Shown piece after piece: positions 8,034 to 16,424 of a stretch of DNA of 64,000 nt. A model generated the notes under the pieces. It saw nothing but the letters and a program-made list of their open reading frames with translations, was not told where the DNA came from and did not search any database. Positions within the stretch are counted from its first letter, which is position 1, and every line of letters starts with the position of its first letter. The stretch covers positions 310,001-374,000 of the forward strand of contig NZ_JACATN010000003.1 in assembly GCF_018603515.1 (NCBI RefSeq), read 5' to 3'. The translations under genes were made by a program, and so were the position numbers. The stretch comes from Zobellia barbeyronii. GTDB taxonomy: Bacteria; Bacteroidota; Bacteroidia; Flavobacteriales; Flavobacteriaceae.

Positions 8034-8642
8034 ATGAAAAAGACTTTTATTTTTTGCTTACTTACTATGCTGACCATAAAAATGACGTACGCCCACAATC
8101 CATTGTCGGCTACCTACTATTTAGAGGTTAATCAAGAATTGGGAATATTGAACGTTAGTGTAAGTCAGGCTGGTTTTCAAGAGGCCCTAAACAAACATTA
8201 TCCAGAAATTAATTTCGATAAATTGTCTGATGTTGAGTATAAGAAATTAGCGGTAGGTTATATAAAAGATAATTTCAATTTAATGGTAAACGGTAATCAG
8301 GTCCAGCTTTTAAACGGCGGTCTGAAACTGGGAAACCACCAAACGGATTTAAAATTTATAACCTCAGATTTACCTCATAAGTTCAGCAACCTAGCTATTA
8401 AAATTGATGCATTCAAAGAGAACGACCACCATCAAACGGTTTTTTCATTGTCTTTGCATGGTGTATCGGACAAGGTTATTCTAACCGAAAAAAATGATTA
8501 CGCTACTTCTGTTAATTTCGAAAACAATAAAATGGTAGCCAAAACAGAAGGCTTTGACACAAAATATTTATGGTTTTTTACAGCGATTCCAATTCTTATA
8601 GTGGGTAAAAAGTTATTCTCATCTCAGAAGGATAGCGAATAG
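8034..8642 (+). CDS. Exported, C-terminally anchored protein (cassette copy 2)
   Basis: A 202-residue protein with an N-terminal signal ending at YAHNP, a beta-rich exported domain, a predicted transmembrane helix near the C-terminus and a basic tail. It shares with the 5835-6488 product the AH[SN]P mature N-terminus, an LKLG/IKLG-H motif in the middle, a ...NNK/NNE... strand before the anchor, and the overall layout, so I read them as paralogs. Function unknown. It is the last gene of the second cassette and is followed directly by a strong terminator. Confidence 0.6.
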   Translation: MKKTFIFCLLTMLTIKMTYAHNPLSATYYLEVNQELGILNVSVSQAGFQEALNKHYPEINFDKLSDVEYKKLAVGYIKDNFNLMVNGNQVQLLNGGLKLGNHQTDLKFITSDLPHKFSNLAIKIDAFKENDHHQTVFSLSLHGVSDKVILTEKNDYATSVNFENNKMVAKTEGFDTKYLWFFTAIPILIVGKKLFSSQKDSE

Positions 8643-8676
8643 GCAGCTATCCATTTCATTTTTAGTTCTTTATCAA

Positions 8677-8717
8677 AAATAGCTATGCAATCTAAGATTG
8701 CATAGCTATTTTTTTAT
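8677..8717 (+). terminator. Rho-independent terminator of the EF-hand/YHYH cassettes
   Basis: Perfect 16-bp inverted repeat (arms 8677-8692 and 8696-8711, 3-nt loop) whose right arm runs into a T-tract. It separates the cassette region from the stress island, whose first operator begins 2 bp later. Confidence 0.9.
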
Positions 8718-8718
8718 A

Positions 8719-8761
8719 TGACCTATGTCATAGTCAGTATTATCTTACTACAATACCTTTA
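8719..8761 (+). promoter_or_regulatory. TGAY-N4-RTCA operator and -7 element of the usp-glucoamylase operon
   Basis: Palindrome TGACCTATGTCA (8719-8730) has its centre 33.5 bp before the TTTA of TACCTTTA (8754-8761). The predicted start near 8766 leaves a leader of about 100 nt before the Usp gene. Confidence 0.75.
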
Positions 8762-8868
8762 GTCTTTAGAAAACAATCTAGTAACGCTTGGAAAAGAGGT
8801 TGTTAAAGCCTTGGAGCTACTAATTAATAGTGACCATAAGATATTTTAGAACTGAATAATTCTGTGAA

Positions 8869-9678
8869 ATGAAAAAAATTATAATTCCTACCGATTTTTC
8901 AAAAAATGCACAAAGGGCTATTGATTATGCACTTCTTCTTTTCAAAAATGAGACTTGCACATTTTATATCATACACGCATATCATGATGCGCCTTCTGCC
9001 CCAGGGTCTAAAATGACCTTTCAAGAAGACCTGAATAAACTTGTGAAAGAATTGCAGGCTCAAAACACGACTTATAATCATCGTTTTGAGGGAATCTTAG
9101 AAACCGATTCAGTTTTTAGCTTAACAAAGCGGACTGTAATTAGCGAAAAGGCAGATTATATATTTGTCGGAACAAAAGGCTTGTCTGCCCTCCGTGAAGC
9201 TTTTGTGGGAACTAATACGCTACAACTCATTAGAGATATTAAGAATTTCCCAATAATTTCTGTACCCTCTGTCTATACCATTAATAGTCTAAAGGAAATT
9301 GTTTTTGCAACGGACTTCAAACATACTTTCAAAACTGAAGAGCTCACCCCTATTGTTCAAATAGCTTTAATCTGTAATGCCGATTTGAACATAGCTCACA
9401 TTAAAACTGAAGAAGCTTTGAGCGATGAACAAAAAATAAACAAAGAAATATTGAGAAGCGGACTCAAAGGAGTGAAAGGTCATTTTTTTGAAATCGATTT
9501 ACAAGATTCTGTAGCCAATACATTGGTTCAAATAAAAAATACAAACCAAAATATAGGTATGCTATCCATTTTGAAGACGAAGCACGGTTTTTTTGAAAGC
9601 TTAACACGTGAGAACATCGTAAAAAGTATCGCTTTTAAAACTGAAGTGCCTTTTATGGTACTACCACAAATTGAATAA
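8869..9678 (+). CDS. Tandem UspA-domain universal stress protein
   Basis: A 269-residue cytoplasmic protein with two Usp folds (about 1-145 and 146-269). The first opens with KKIIIPTDFSKNAQRAIDYA and contains the nucleotide-loop-like VGTKGLSALREAFVGTNT. The second opens with KEIVFATDF and is more degenerate, lacking a clear GxxGx9GS. Usp proteins accumulate on starvation, oxygen limitation or oxidative stress and help survival; the molecular action is often unknown. It is the first gene of a likely operon with the ArsC-fold protein and the glucoamylase, driven by a TGAY-N4-RTCA promoter. A second Usp gene lies at 41851-42636. Confidence 0.9.
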   Translation: MKKIIIPTDFSKNAQRAIDYALLLFKNETCTFYIIHAYHDAPSAPGSKMTFQEDLNKLVKELQAQNTTYNHRFEGILETDSVFSLTKRTVISEKADYIFVGTKGLSALREAFVGTNTLQLIRDIKNFPIISVPSVYTINSLKEIVFATDFKHTFKTEELTPIVQIALICNADLNIAHIKTEEALSDEQKINKEILRSGLKGVKGHFFEIDLQDSVANTLVQIKNTNQNIGMLSILKTKHGFFESLTRENIVKSIAFKTEVPFMVLPQIE

Positions 9679-9735
9679 AACAAATTATTTGGAGGAGAAC
9701 AACACACAAAATAAATAGGTCTTGAAATTTAGATT

Positions 9736-10101
9736 ATGGGGGAAATAGCTACATCAAGCAAACAGATTACGTTTTACTATAGCTCAAAATCATTACGGGC
9801 AAAACAAGCCTTGGCCTATGCCAAAGCAGAAGGATTACCTGTAGAAGAAATTGATCTCCTCAAAAATAAACTCACTGGAACACAAATCTTAGAACTAGCG
9901 GAACGACTACAATTAGAAGTGGCGGACTTGGTAAACAAAGAGATTCCAGCCTATAAAAAACACTTTGAGCAGTATAGTTTATCTACAGATGATTGGATAA
10001 AAATGATGCGGTACAATCCTCAAATTATAAAACAACCTATTGCCCTACGTGGCAACAAGACCATCTTGGTCAAAAACCCTACAGATATAACTAAATTATA
10101 A
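9736..10101 (+). CDS. ArsC/Spx-fold protein lacking the catalytic cysteine
   Basis: A 121-residue thioredoxin-like protein of the arsenate reductase/Spx/YffB superfamily. The segment FYYSSKSLRAKQALAYAKAEG aligns with the family's NPRCSKSRxAL loop, with Ser or Lys where the cysteine should be; there is no cysteine anywhere in the protein. The C-terminal NPQIIKQPIALRGNKTIL matches the conserved RPI-loop of ArsC proteins. The catalytic route through cysteine is therefore impossible, and a binding or regulatory role (as Spx binds RNA polymerase) is more likely. It lies 57 bp after the Usp gene in the same direction. Confidence 0.7.
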   Translation: MGEIATSSKQITFYYSSKSLRAKQALAYAKAEGLPVEEIDLLKNKLTGTQILELAERLQLEVADLVNKEIPAYKKHFEQYSLSTDDWIKMMRYNPQIIKQPIALRGNKTILVKNPTDITKL

Positions 10102-10215
10102 TTCCTACTGCATATAACATGTACAAGTAAATAGAACGGTATTCGCATATGATGAAATAGAAAATGTACAAATGAAGCAGGAAGAACTGAATATCAATTT
10201 ATTACAACTTAAAAT

Positions 10216-12588
10216 ATGTCTCAGCAATCAGAGGCGCCCGGCGCACCAGGAATGGAGGCTAGATGGACTTCTAGTACAAAAACAGGAATAGGCAAAGCCT
10301 TAAATTCTGCATCAGATGTAACTTTCACCCTTAGTCACGGTATTCTTAACGAAGCTTATTACCCACGAGAAGATATTGCTTGCATACGTGATATGGGTTT
10401 TGTTGTTACCGATGGCCATGAGTTCTTTTCAGAAGAAAAAAGAGATACGGAACACTTTATAGAAACACTCAAAGATGGTATTCCCGCGTATCATATAGTT
10501 AATACGGACAAGTTCCAAAAATTTCAGATTACTAAAGAAGTCATTGTAGATCCTTATAGAAATACTATTCTACAACATATAGTTTTTGATCAGAAAGACC
10601 CCGAACTTCCTTTACGGCTATTTGCATTACTTGCTCCGCATCTAAACAATGAGGGTGGCCACAACACAGGATGGATTGGTGAATATAAAGGTGTTGAAAT
10701 GCTATTCGCTCAGAATGGAAACATTGCATTGGCTATGGCTTGTTCCACAAAATGGGTGAAACGTTCCGTAGGGTTTGTAGGAACATCTGACGGTTGGAGA
10801 GATATTCGCCAACATGGAAAATTAGAATGGGAATATGACCTTGCCATTAATGGAAATGTGGCACTTACTGGAGAAATAGATCTTACAGAAAAAGATTTTG
10901 TTTTGGCCATAAGTTTTGGAAGAACCCATATAGAAGCCGCCAATCACGCAAGGGCAAGTATTCTAAATGGTTTTGAAACCGCAAAAAGAAAATACATACA
11001 AGAATGGCAAACTTGGCAAGATACCCTACCAAATATACCTGCAGCAAATTTTAGAATGAGTGCTGCCATGTTGCGTATGCACGAGGCCAAAAATTTTCCC
11101 GGGGGAATTATTGCTAGTCTTTCCATTCCTTGGGGAAACACAAAAGGAGACTCGGACAAAAGTGGCTACCATGTAGTTTGGCCAAGAGATTTACTGGAAA
11201 CTGCAGGCGGATTTAATGCGTTGGAAACAAAAGCAGATGTATCCCGTATCGTTAACTATTTGATGTCTACCCAAAATGAAGATGGTAGTTGGCCACAAAA
11301 TATGTGGCTTCAAGGAGAACCTAACTGGGATGGCCTGCAGATGGATCAAATTGCCCTGCCAATTTTGGAAATACTCAAAGGCTACTTACGCAACACAATG
11401 GGTGTAAGCCGGATGAAAAGATATTGGCCTTTAGCAAAAAAAGCGATTACATTTCTATTGAAAAATGGCCCGTATACCAGTCAAGACCGTTGGGAAGAAG
11501 AAGATGGTTTTTCTCCCTTTACGATGGCCACAGAAATTGCCGCATTATTGGCCGGAGCCGAACTGGCAGAAGTAAGTGACGAAAAAGATTTTGCCATCTA
11601 TTGCCGCGAAACCGCAGATAGTTGGAACGATACTATAGAATACCGCACCTATGTTACGGGTACTCCCCTAGCCCAAAAACACGGTGTAGACGGGTATTAT
11701 ATTCGTATTAATCCATTTTCAGATATTCCTGCAACGGAATTGGGTGACCGAACTATTAAACTTAAAAATCACCATTCTGATTATGGAGAAACAAAAATAA
11801 ACGAACTGATCAGTGTAGACGCTTTAGCGCTAGTCAGGTTTGGTCTTCGGGCAGCCGATGACCCCAAAATTCTGAACACATTAAAAGTTATAGACGCTGA
11901 ATTAAAGGTTGCAACTCCTAATGGTGATTGCTGGTACCGTTATAATGGTGATGGTTATGGTGAGCAAGAAAACGGAGACCCTTATGATGGTACCGGAATA
12001 GGTCGTGCATGGCCACTGTTGACCGGAGAAAGAGGTCATTATGAAATAGCCGCCGGTAATATGGAAGCAGCTACTAAGCATTTAATAGCTATGGAAGCCT
12101 TTGCAAACAATGGTTTGTTACCGGAACAAATATGGGACAAAGCTGATATTCCCGAAAAGGGCTTATACTTTGGTGAACATACTGGTTCTGCAATGCCACT
12201 AACTTGGGCACATGCAGAATATATTAAACTCTGCATTTCTATACAGCACAAAAATGTTTTTGACATGCCCAGCCAAACGTGCGAACGTTATCTGAGGAAA
12301 AAAAAGAAATCAGATTATAAAATATGGCGTTTTGATAATGGAACCAGAACACTACCTAAAGACAAAACATTACGAATTGAGACCTTAACGGAATGTACGG
12401 TTCATTGGACAGATGATGATTGGAAAAGTACGTTTATTACAGAATCCGAAAATATGAAATTCGGCATTTTTGTAACCAATATTATACCCACAACACCCCA
12501 GTCTACTGCATTGCAATTTACATTTCATTGGAAAGAAGCAGACAAGTGGGAACAGAGAAATTATTCTGTAAGTATAGCTAATGAATAA
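10216..12588 (+). CDS. Cytoplasmic GH15 glucoamylase-type glucan hydrolase
   Basis: A 790-residue protein of glycoside hydrolase family 15. The N-terminal beta-sandwich (about 1-270) resembles the glucodextranase/bacterial glucoamylase N domain. The (alpha/alpha)6 catalytic domain follows, with YHVVWPRDLLETAGGF, PQNMWLQGEPNWDGLQMDQ, a WEEEDGFSPFTMA segment that fits the general acid region, and LPEQIWD...GSAMPLTWAHAEY near the end. A C-terminal beta domain of about 110 residues closes it. There is no signal peptide, so the substrate is probably intracellular alpha-glucan or imported oligosaccharide, releasing glucose. It probably shares the Usp promoter and feeds glucose to the glk-pfkB-fbaB genes at 38-41 kb. 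A terminator follows. Confidence 0.85.
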   Translation: MSQQSEAPGAPGMEARWTSSTKTGIGKALNSASDVTFTLSHGILNEAYYPREDIACIRDMGFVVTDGHEFFSEEKRDTEHFIETLKDGIPAYHIVNTDKFQKFQITKEVIVDPYRNTILQHIVFDQKDPELPLRLFALLAPHLNNEGGHNTGWIGEYKGVEMLFAQNGNIALAMACSTKWVKRSVGFVGTSDGWRDIRQHGKLEWEYDLAINGNVALTGEIDLTEKDFVLAISFGRTHIEAANHARASILNGFETAKRKYIQEWQTWQDTLPNIPAANFRMSAAMLRMHEAKNFPGGIIASLSIPWGNTKGDSDKSGYHVVWPRDLLETAGGFNALETKADVSRIVNYLMSTQNEDGSWPQNMWLQGEPNWDGLQMDQIALPILEILKGYLRNTMGVSRMKRYWPLAKKAITFLLKNGPYTSQDRWEEEDGFSPFTMATEIAALLAGAELAEVSDEKDFAIYCRETADSWNDTIEYRTYVTGTPLAQKHGVDGYYIRINPFSDIPATELGDRTIKLKNHHSDYGETKINELISVDALALVRFGLRAADDPKILNTLKVIDAELKVATPNGDCWYRYNGDGYGEQENGDPYDGTGIGRAWPLLTGERGHYEIAAGNMEAATKHLIAMEAFANNGLLPEQIWDKADIPEKGLYFGEHTGSAMPLTWAHAEYIKLCISIQHKNVFDMPSQTCERYLRKKKKSDYKIWRFDNGTRTLPKDKTLRIETLTECTVHWTDDDWKSTFITESENMKFGIFVTNIIPTTPQSTALQFTFHWKEADKWEQRNYSVSIANE

Positions 12589-12646
12589 TGCTTGATTAGT
12601 GATTGAGAAACTCAACTAGTAGTAAAATCATAAGATTACTCTTTAG

Positions 12647-12678
12647 AAAAAAGTAGACATGCAGATGTCTACTTTTTT
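12647..12678 (+). terminator. Rho-independent terminator after the glucoamylase gene
   Basis: GTAGACAT and its complement ATGTCTAC around a 4-nt loop, flanked by A-rich and T-rich tracts, so it can act on both strands. A second imperfect inverted repeat with ACAGGC ends lies at about 12708-12751, and the stop of the next minus-strand gene overlaps an AAAAAGCC/GGCTTTTT pair (12786-12822). Confidence 0.8.
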
Positions 12679-12811
12679 TTGTTCTGTATCATAAATATTG
12701 ACAAAAAAACAGGCGGTAGAAAGTGATATTCACCTCTGCTGCCTGTCTTCCAATTACCAACCAACTCTAATCATACCAGTGTCTTAAAAAGCCAATGGTG
12801 TTTTTCTTGTA

Positions 12812-13345
12812 CTAGGCTTTTTTATGATGATTCAAAATTTTGCCTTTTGCATTCGTATGTACATGTATTTTTTTACCATGGTTTTCTAGGATAACTCTAT
12901 AACGTTTTTTTGCTTTCCCATTTCCCAATTGAACCATGTCGTAAGAATCTTTTTCAAATTTCCATTCAGGATATTCTTTTGCAATAGATTTACTTACGGC
13001 ATAAGGTAGCGCTACATTTTTAAAATGCTCTGTAGTTTTAACAAGGTTACCGTCTCTGTCATAAGTAGCAGTAAGTTCTTTTCCTTTCTCTTTCATTACT
13101 ATTTGAAAGGTATCGTAATCTGCATTAGAATCTATATTTGGGTTGATGTAAACATCTCCCTCTACATATTCTACGGGTATCGCATTGTACTCCACAATTG
13201 AGAAATCCGGAAAATCTTCTTCCACAGCGGTTACTACTAGTTCTGGTACTTCTTCTACTTCCAATTTAGCTCTAAAGAGCATGTCTTGTGCATTAGATTG
13301 AAAAGCCAATCCCATTAAAACTGCACTTAATACTACTGTTTTCAT
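12812..13345 (-). CDS. Exported PepSY-like (BLIP-like) protein
   Basis: A 177-residue protein with a cleavable signal peptide (ends at SNAQD). Two repeats of the PepSY-like/DUF2874 type follow: VVTAVEEDFPDFSIVEY and AVSKSIAKEYPEWKFEKD, each followed by strands ending in a YxV or FQIV pattern. Such proteins are common periplasmic proteins of Bacteroidota with unknown function. It lies 46 bp after the YflT-like gene on the same strand and is probably cotranscribed from that gene's TGAY-N4-RTCA promoter. Confidence 0.75.
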   Translation of the reverse strand: MKTVVLSAVLMGLAFQSNAQDMLFRAKLEVEEVPELVVTAVEEDFPDFSIVEYNAIPVEYVEGDVYINPNIDSNADYDTFQIVMKEKGKELTATYDRDGNLVKTTEHFKNVALPYAVSKSIAKEYPEWKFEKDSYDMVQLGNGKAKKRYRVILENHGKKIHVHTNAKGKILNHHKKA

Positions 13346-13391
13346 TTTCTTATAATTTAATATGAATTTCAGTTAAAATTATTTTTGATAC

Positions 13392-13916
13392 TTATGCAGA
13401 TACCGCTTCATCTGAATGGTTATCTACTTTAGTAGCTGAATCTGACATTATTTTTTTTGCTTTCTCTAGTTCTTCAGGGGTGCCGTTAGCAATTACTAGA
13501 AACTTATCTGCTTTAAGAGCAGTCTCATATTGTAATACGCTATCTTTTGGAATTCCAATACCAAAAAGAGCACCACCAAGGGCAGATAATCCCCCAACAA
13601 CTACAGCTCCTTCAAGAGCACCTACTAAAGATGATATTATAGGACCTGCCAACATAACCGGTCCAACACCTGGTATTAAGAAAAAACCGGCACCAAAAAC
13701 AAGTCCCCAGATACCTCCCCAGAAAGCTCCTGCCGACCCCCAGTTTTTCATTCTATCACCAGTGTTATAAAACCCCATTACTTTGTCTTCCTCGTGGTAA
13801 TCTTTACCAACAATAGAAAGCTTTTTCATATCAAAGCCAGACTCTTGTAGTTCTTTAACCACTTTTTCGGCTTTTTGATGCGAGTCGCATATAGCGACTG
13901 TTACTCCATTTTTCAT
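13392..13916 (-). CDS. YflT-like general stress protein with glycine-rich membrane segment
   Basis: A 174-residue protein. Residues 1-50 match the N-terminal domain of Bacillus general stress protein YflT/17M (VAICDSHQKAEKVVKELQESGFDMKKLSIVGKD shortened here by pattern: alternating helix then LSIVG). A hydrophobic, Gly/Ala-rich middle (about 60-125) could insert in a membrane. The C-terminal part (SVLQYETALKADKFLVIANG) closes the fold. It is related to the protein at 58072-58578. Genes of this kind respond to general stress in other bacteria; the mechanism is unknown. Transcription is predicted from a TGAY-N4-RTCA promoter 52 nt upstream. Confidence 0.7.
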   Translation of the reverse strand: MKNGVTVAICDSHQKAEKVVKELQESGFDMKKLSIVGKDYHEEDKVMGFYNTGDRMKNWGSAGAFWGGIWGLVFGAGFFLIPGVGPVMLAGPIISSLVGALEGAVVVGGLSALGGALFGIGIPKDSVLQYETALKADKFLVIANGTPEELEKAKKIMSDSATKVDNHSDEAVSA

Positions 13917-13972
13917 ATGATTCTTATTTAATTATTAATTAAACTTCAAATTCTTATCATCTTTTGATAGGT

Positions 13973-14015
13973 CAAAATTATCTTGATTGATAAGCGATAA
14001 GAATGACCCAGATCA
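13973..14015 (-). promoter_or_regulatory. TGAY-N4-RTCA operator and -7 element of the YflT-like gene
   Basis: TGACCCAGATCA (14004-14015) has its centre 33.5 bp before TTTG of the minus-strand TAATTTTG (13980-13973). Predicted start near 13968. The identical 12-mer controls the ClC gene at 15523. Confidence 0.75.
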
Positions 14016-14120
14016 GTTACCCTTAGTTTTAATATTTTTTTAACAAAGCAGTTATTTATTCTTAAAATTGATAAGCAATTGATAAACAGTATTTTATATT
14101 GAAACATGGCATTGTAATTT

Positions 14121-15452
14121 CTATAGGGAGCTCTCGTCTTTATTCAAAACACGTTTAAGTAATATGGAATAAATAGGTGCATTACCTAGCATGGTAGTAC
14201 AAACTGATGCCGTAACCGCAGTAAAAATCAACGGTAATATCAACTCATAATTTGCCGTCATTTCTACGGAAAGCGCCAAACCCGTGAGTGGAGCCCTAAT
14301 GGTTGAGGCAAAGATGCCCGCCATACCGGCAACACCAAAAATAGCTGGATCAGGCACCAGGTCTGGGAAAAAATGTTGCGCTACTCCGCCAAAAAGCATC
14401 CCTAGAATAACCCCTAAAGTTATTAAAGGAGTAAAAATACCTCCTGGTACTCCCGAGCCATAACTAAGAACAGAAAGAACAAAACGGACAATAAACAGCG
14501 CTAGAAGAAACTTTAACGTAAAAGAACTATTATATACATGTGAAATAGTGCTGTAACCTGCTCCAATCATATCTTCTGAATACAATCCTACCGCAGTAAT
14601 TATAAACGCCATACAGAGCGCAATGATGACATAACTTACTTTCAGTTTTTTAAATAAATCCAAAGCGCCAATCAATAATTTGTTAAACATAATTCCGATT
14701 ACGCTAAGCACAAGCCCCAACAAGACAAACAACCATATGCCAGATAATTCTTCAAAAGTAAAAATGGTTGTTTTAAGGACAGGTCCACTCCCAACCAACA
14801 ACCGTACTACCATATCTGCAGAACCGGCACCGATCATAAGCGCTGCTAGTGAATAAAAATTAAACTTAAAATGGCCGTTCATTTCTTCAATAACAAAAAT
14901 GATACCTGCAAAAGGAGCGTTAAAGGCACTTGCCAAACCTGATGCCGCACCTGCGCTGATTAATGGATTATCCTCTTCTGAAGATTGCTTAAAAACGTCT
15001 TCTGCCATCTTACCAACGTTGGCACCTATCTGTACTGTTGGTCCTTCACGACCCAATAGCAAGCCACTACTTAATGAAAATATAGAAGCGATGAATTTAA
15101 TAGGTAAAACCCTGCGCCATCTCACCGGTCTTAAACCATCTAGAGCACCTTCAATTTCCTGAATACCACTACCAGCAGTTTCAGGAGCGTATTTTTTGAC
15201 CAAGAATATTGAAAACCAAATACCAAAAAAAGTAAAAAGCATAGGCCAGAGCCAATCTTGCCAAGCCTGACCAATCTCACCTATTTGAAAAGTTGTTCTA
15301 AGCGCAGCTAAACGAGCAAGAACCAACCTAAAAGCAGAACTCAATAGACCTGTAACCAAACCCACCAAAAGTGCATAAAATAAAAGTCTATAATTACTGA
15401 CATCTAGATCTACTAACCTATATCGTGACCGGGTTATTTTTCTATTGTTCAT
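14121..15452 (-). CDS. ClC-family chloride channel or H+/Cl- exchanger
   Basis: A 443-residue inner-membrane protein with about ten hydrophobic helices. ClC landmarks are GSGIQEIE (selectivity filter, Ser), GREGPTVQIGANVG (gating glutamate), AFNAPFAGIIFVIEE and GSGVPGGIFTPLITLG. The presence of the gating Glu is compatible with either a channel or a proton-coupled exchanger. No C-terminal CBS domains are present, unlike many longer ClC proteins. It is transcribed divergently from the MCE/Mla genes, each side with its own TGAY-N4-RTCA operator. A role in pH or charge balance during stress is inferred. Confidence 0.9.
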   Translation of the reverse strand: MNNRKITRSRYRLVDLDVSNYRLLFYALLVGLVTGLLSSAFRLVLARLAALRTTFQIGEIGQAWQDWLWPMLFTFFGIWFSIFLVKKYAPETAGSGIQEIEGALDGLRPVRWRRVLPIKFIASIFSLSSGLLLGREGPTVQIGANVGKMAEDVFKQSSEEDNPLISAGAASGLASAFNAPFAGIIFVIEEMNGHFKFNFYSLAALMIGAGSADMVVRLLVGSGPVLKTTIFTFEELSGIWLFVLLGLVLSVIGIMFNKLLIGALDLFKKLKVSYVIIALCMAFIITAVGLYSEDMIGAGYSTISHVYNSSFTLKFLLALFIVRFVLSVLSYGSGVPGGIFTPLITLGVILGMLFGGVAQHFFPDLVPDPAIFGVAGMAGIFASTIRAPLTGLALSVEMTANYELILPLIFTAVTASVCTTMLGNAPIYSILLKRVLNKDESSL

Positions 15453-15491
15453 GGCTGTGCTTAAACTGTATCCAAATTGAATATAGATTCA

Positions 15492-15534
15492 CAAAATTAA
15501 ACCGTGTATACTGCATCAAGAATGACCCAGATCA
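15492..15534 (-). promoter_or_regulatory. TGAY-N4-RTCA operator and -7 element of the ClC gene
   Basis: TGACCCAGATCA (15523-15534) has its centre 33.5 bp before TTTG of the minus-strand TAATTTTG (15499-15492). Predicted start near 15487, 35 nt before the ATG. Confidence 0.8.
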
Positions 15535-15569
15535 GTTGTTAAAAACAATACTCATTTATTTTTTAGATA

Positions 15570-15612
15570 TGACCCAAGTCATTCTTATTGGGTGGGAAGT
15601 CGGTTAATTTTG
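15570..15612 (+). promoter_or_regulatory. TGAY-N4-RTCA operator and -7 element of the MCE/Mla operon
   Basis: TGACCCAAGTCA (15570-15581) has its centre 33.5 bp before TTTG of TAATTTTG (15605-15612). The predicted start near 15617 lies downstream of the first open codon of the permease frame (TTG 15588), so that codon cannot be the translation start. Confidence 0.8.
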
Positions 15613-15647
15613 AGGGTTGCATAGCGCTACAAATTCAAAAAATAGAT

Positions 15648-16424
15648 TTGAAAATCAAGACTCCAAATAAGATAAGGCAATCACTGACTGAGATCGGGGA
15701 ACTCTCCTATTTTGCAGGTCGCTTTTTTAAAGAGGCGTTACGGCCACCTTTTGAATTCAACGAATTCTTGCGGCAATGCTACCAGATTGGTTATAGATCG
15801 CTAACCTTGGTACTGGTTACGGGTTTCATTATAGGATTGGTTTTAGATTTACAATCACGTCCTACAATGCTTCAATTTGGTGCTGTTTCTTGGATGCCTA
15901 ATATGGTAGGGATTTCAATCGTACGAGAATTAGGTCCTGTTATTACAGCTTTAGTTTGTGCTGGTAGAATTTCTTCAGGAATTGGCGCGGAGTTAGGTTC
16001 CATGCGGGTTACAGAACAGATTGATGCCATGGAGGTATCTGGTACCAACCCTTTTAAATATTTAGTGGTTACAAGAGTTATGGCATCTATACTAATGCTT
16101 CCGTTGCTAGTTGTTGTGAGTGATGCGGTATCTCTTTTTGGTTCGGCTTTAATTGAAAACATACAGGGAAACGTTTCTTTTCAATTGTATTTCAATACTA
16201 TTTTTGACGCCCTGTCCTATACAGATTTAATACCCGCGCTTATTAAAACATTCTTCTTTGGTTTTGCCATTGGACTAGTGGGTTGTTTTAAAGGCTATTA
16301 TAGTAAAAAAGGAACAGCAGGTGTTGGTGTAGCAGCAAATACGGCTGTAGTAATGACCTCTTTACTTTTATTCGTCATAGATTTTGTAGCAGTTTTTATA
16401 TCCAACATATTTTTTGATGTGTAA
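15648..16424 (+). CDS. mlaE: MlaE-family lipid ABC transporter permease
   Basis: About 258 residues of the MlaE/YrbE permease family, with roughly five membrane helices. Typical segments are the N-terminal amphipathic helix FAGRFFKEALRPP, GFIIGLVLDLQSR, SIVRELGPVITALVCAGRISSGIGAELGSMRVTEQIDAMEVSG (described by its ELGPV and GRISSGIGAE parts) and AGVGVAANTAVV. The frame is open from 15588 but contains no ATG before the family core; I choose TTG at 15648 because the predicted promoter makes the transcript begin near 15617. The stop codon overlaps the MlaF start (TAATG). With MlaF and MlaD it should move phospholipids between membranes. Confidence 0.8.
   Translation: MKIKTPNKIRQSLTEIGELSYFAGRFFKEALRPPFEFNEFLRQCYQIGYRSLTLVLVTGFIIGLVLDLQSRPTMLQFGAVSWMPNMVGISIVRELGPVITALVCAGRISSGIGAELGSMRVTEQIDAMEVSGTNPFKYLVVTRVMASILMLPLLVVVSDAVSLFGSALIENIQGNVSFQLYFNTIFDALSYTDLIPALIKTFFFGFAIGLVGCFKGYYSKKGTAGVGVAANTAVVMTSLLLFVIDFVAVFISNIFFDV

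Noticed and set aside
13480-13770. 96-codon ORF on the plus strand over the YflT-like gene
   Set aside because: Antisense shadow of a Gly/Ala-rich gene; Pro/Thr-rich product without family features.
15588-15647. Longer N-terminus for the MlaE permease (TTG at 15588)
   Set aside because: The predicted transcription start (about 15617) lies downstream, and the extra residues are not part of the family.
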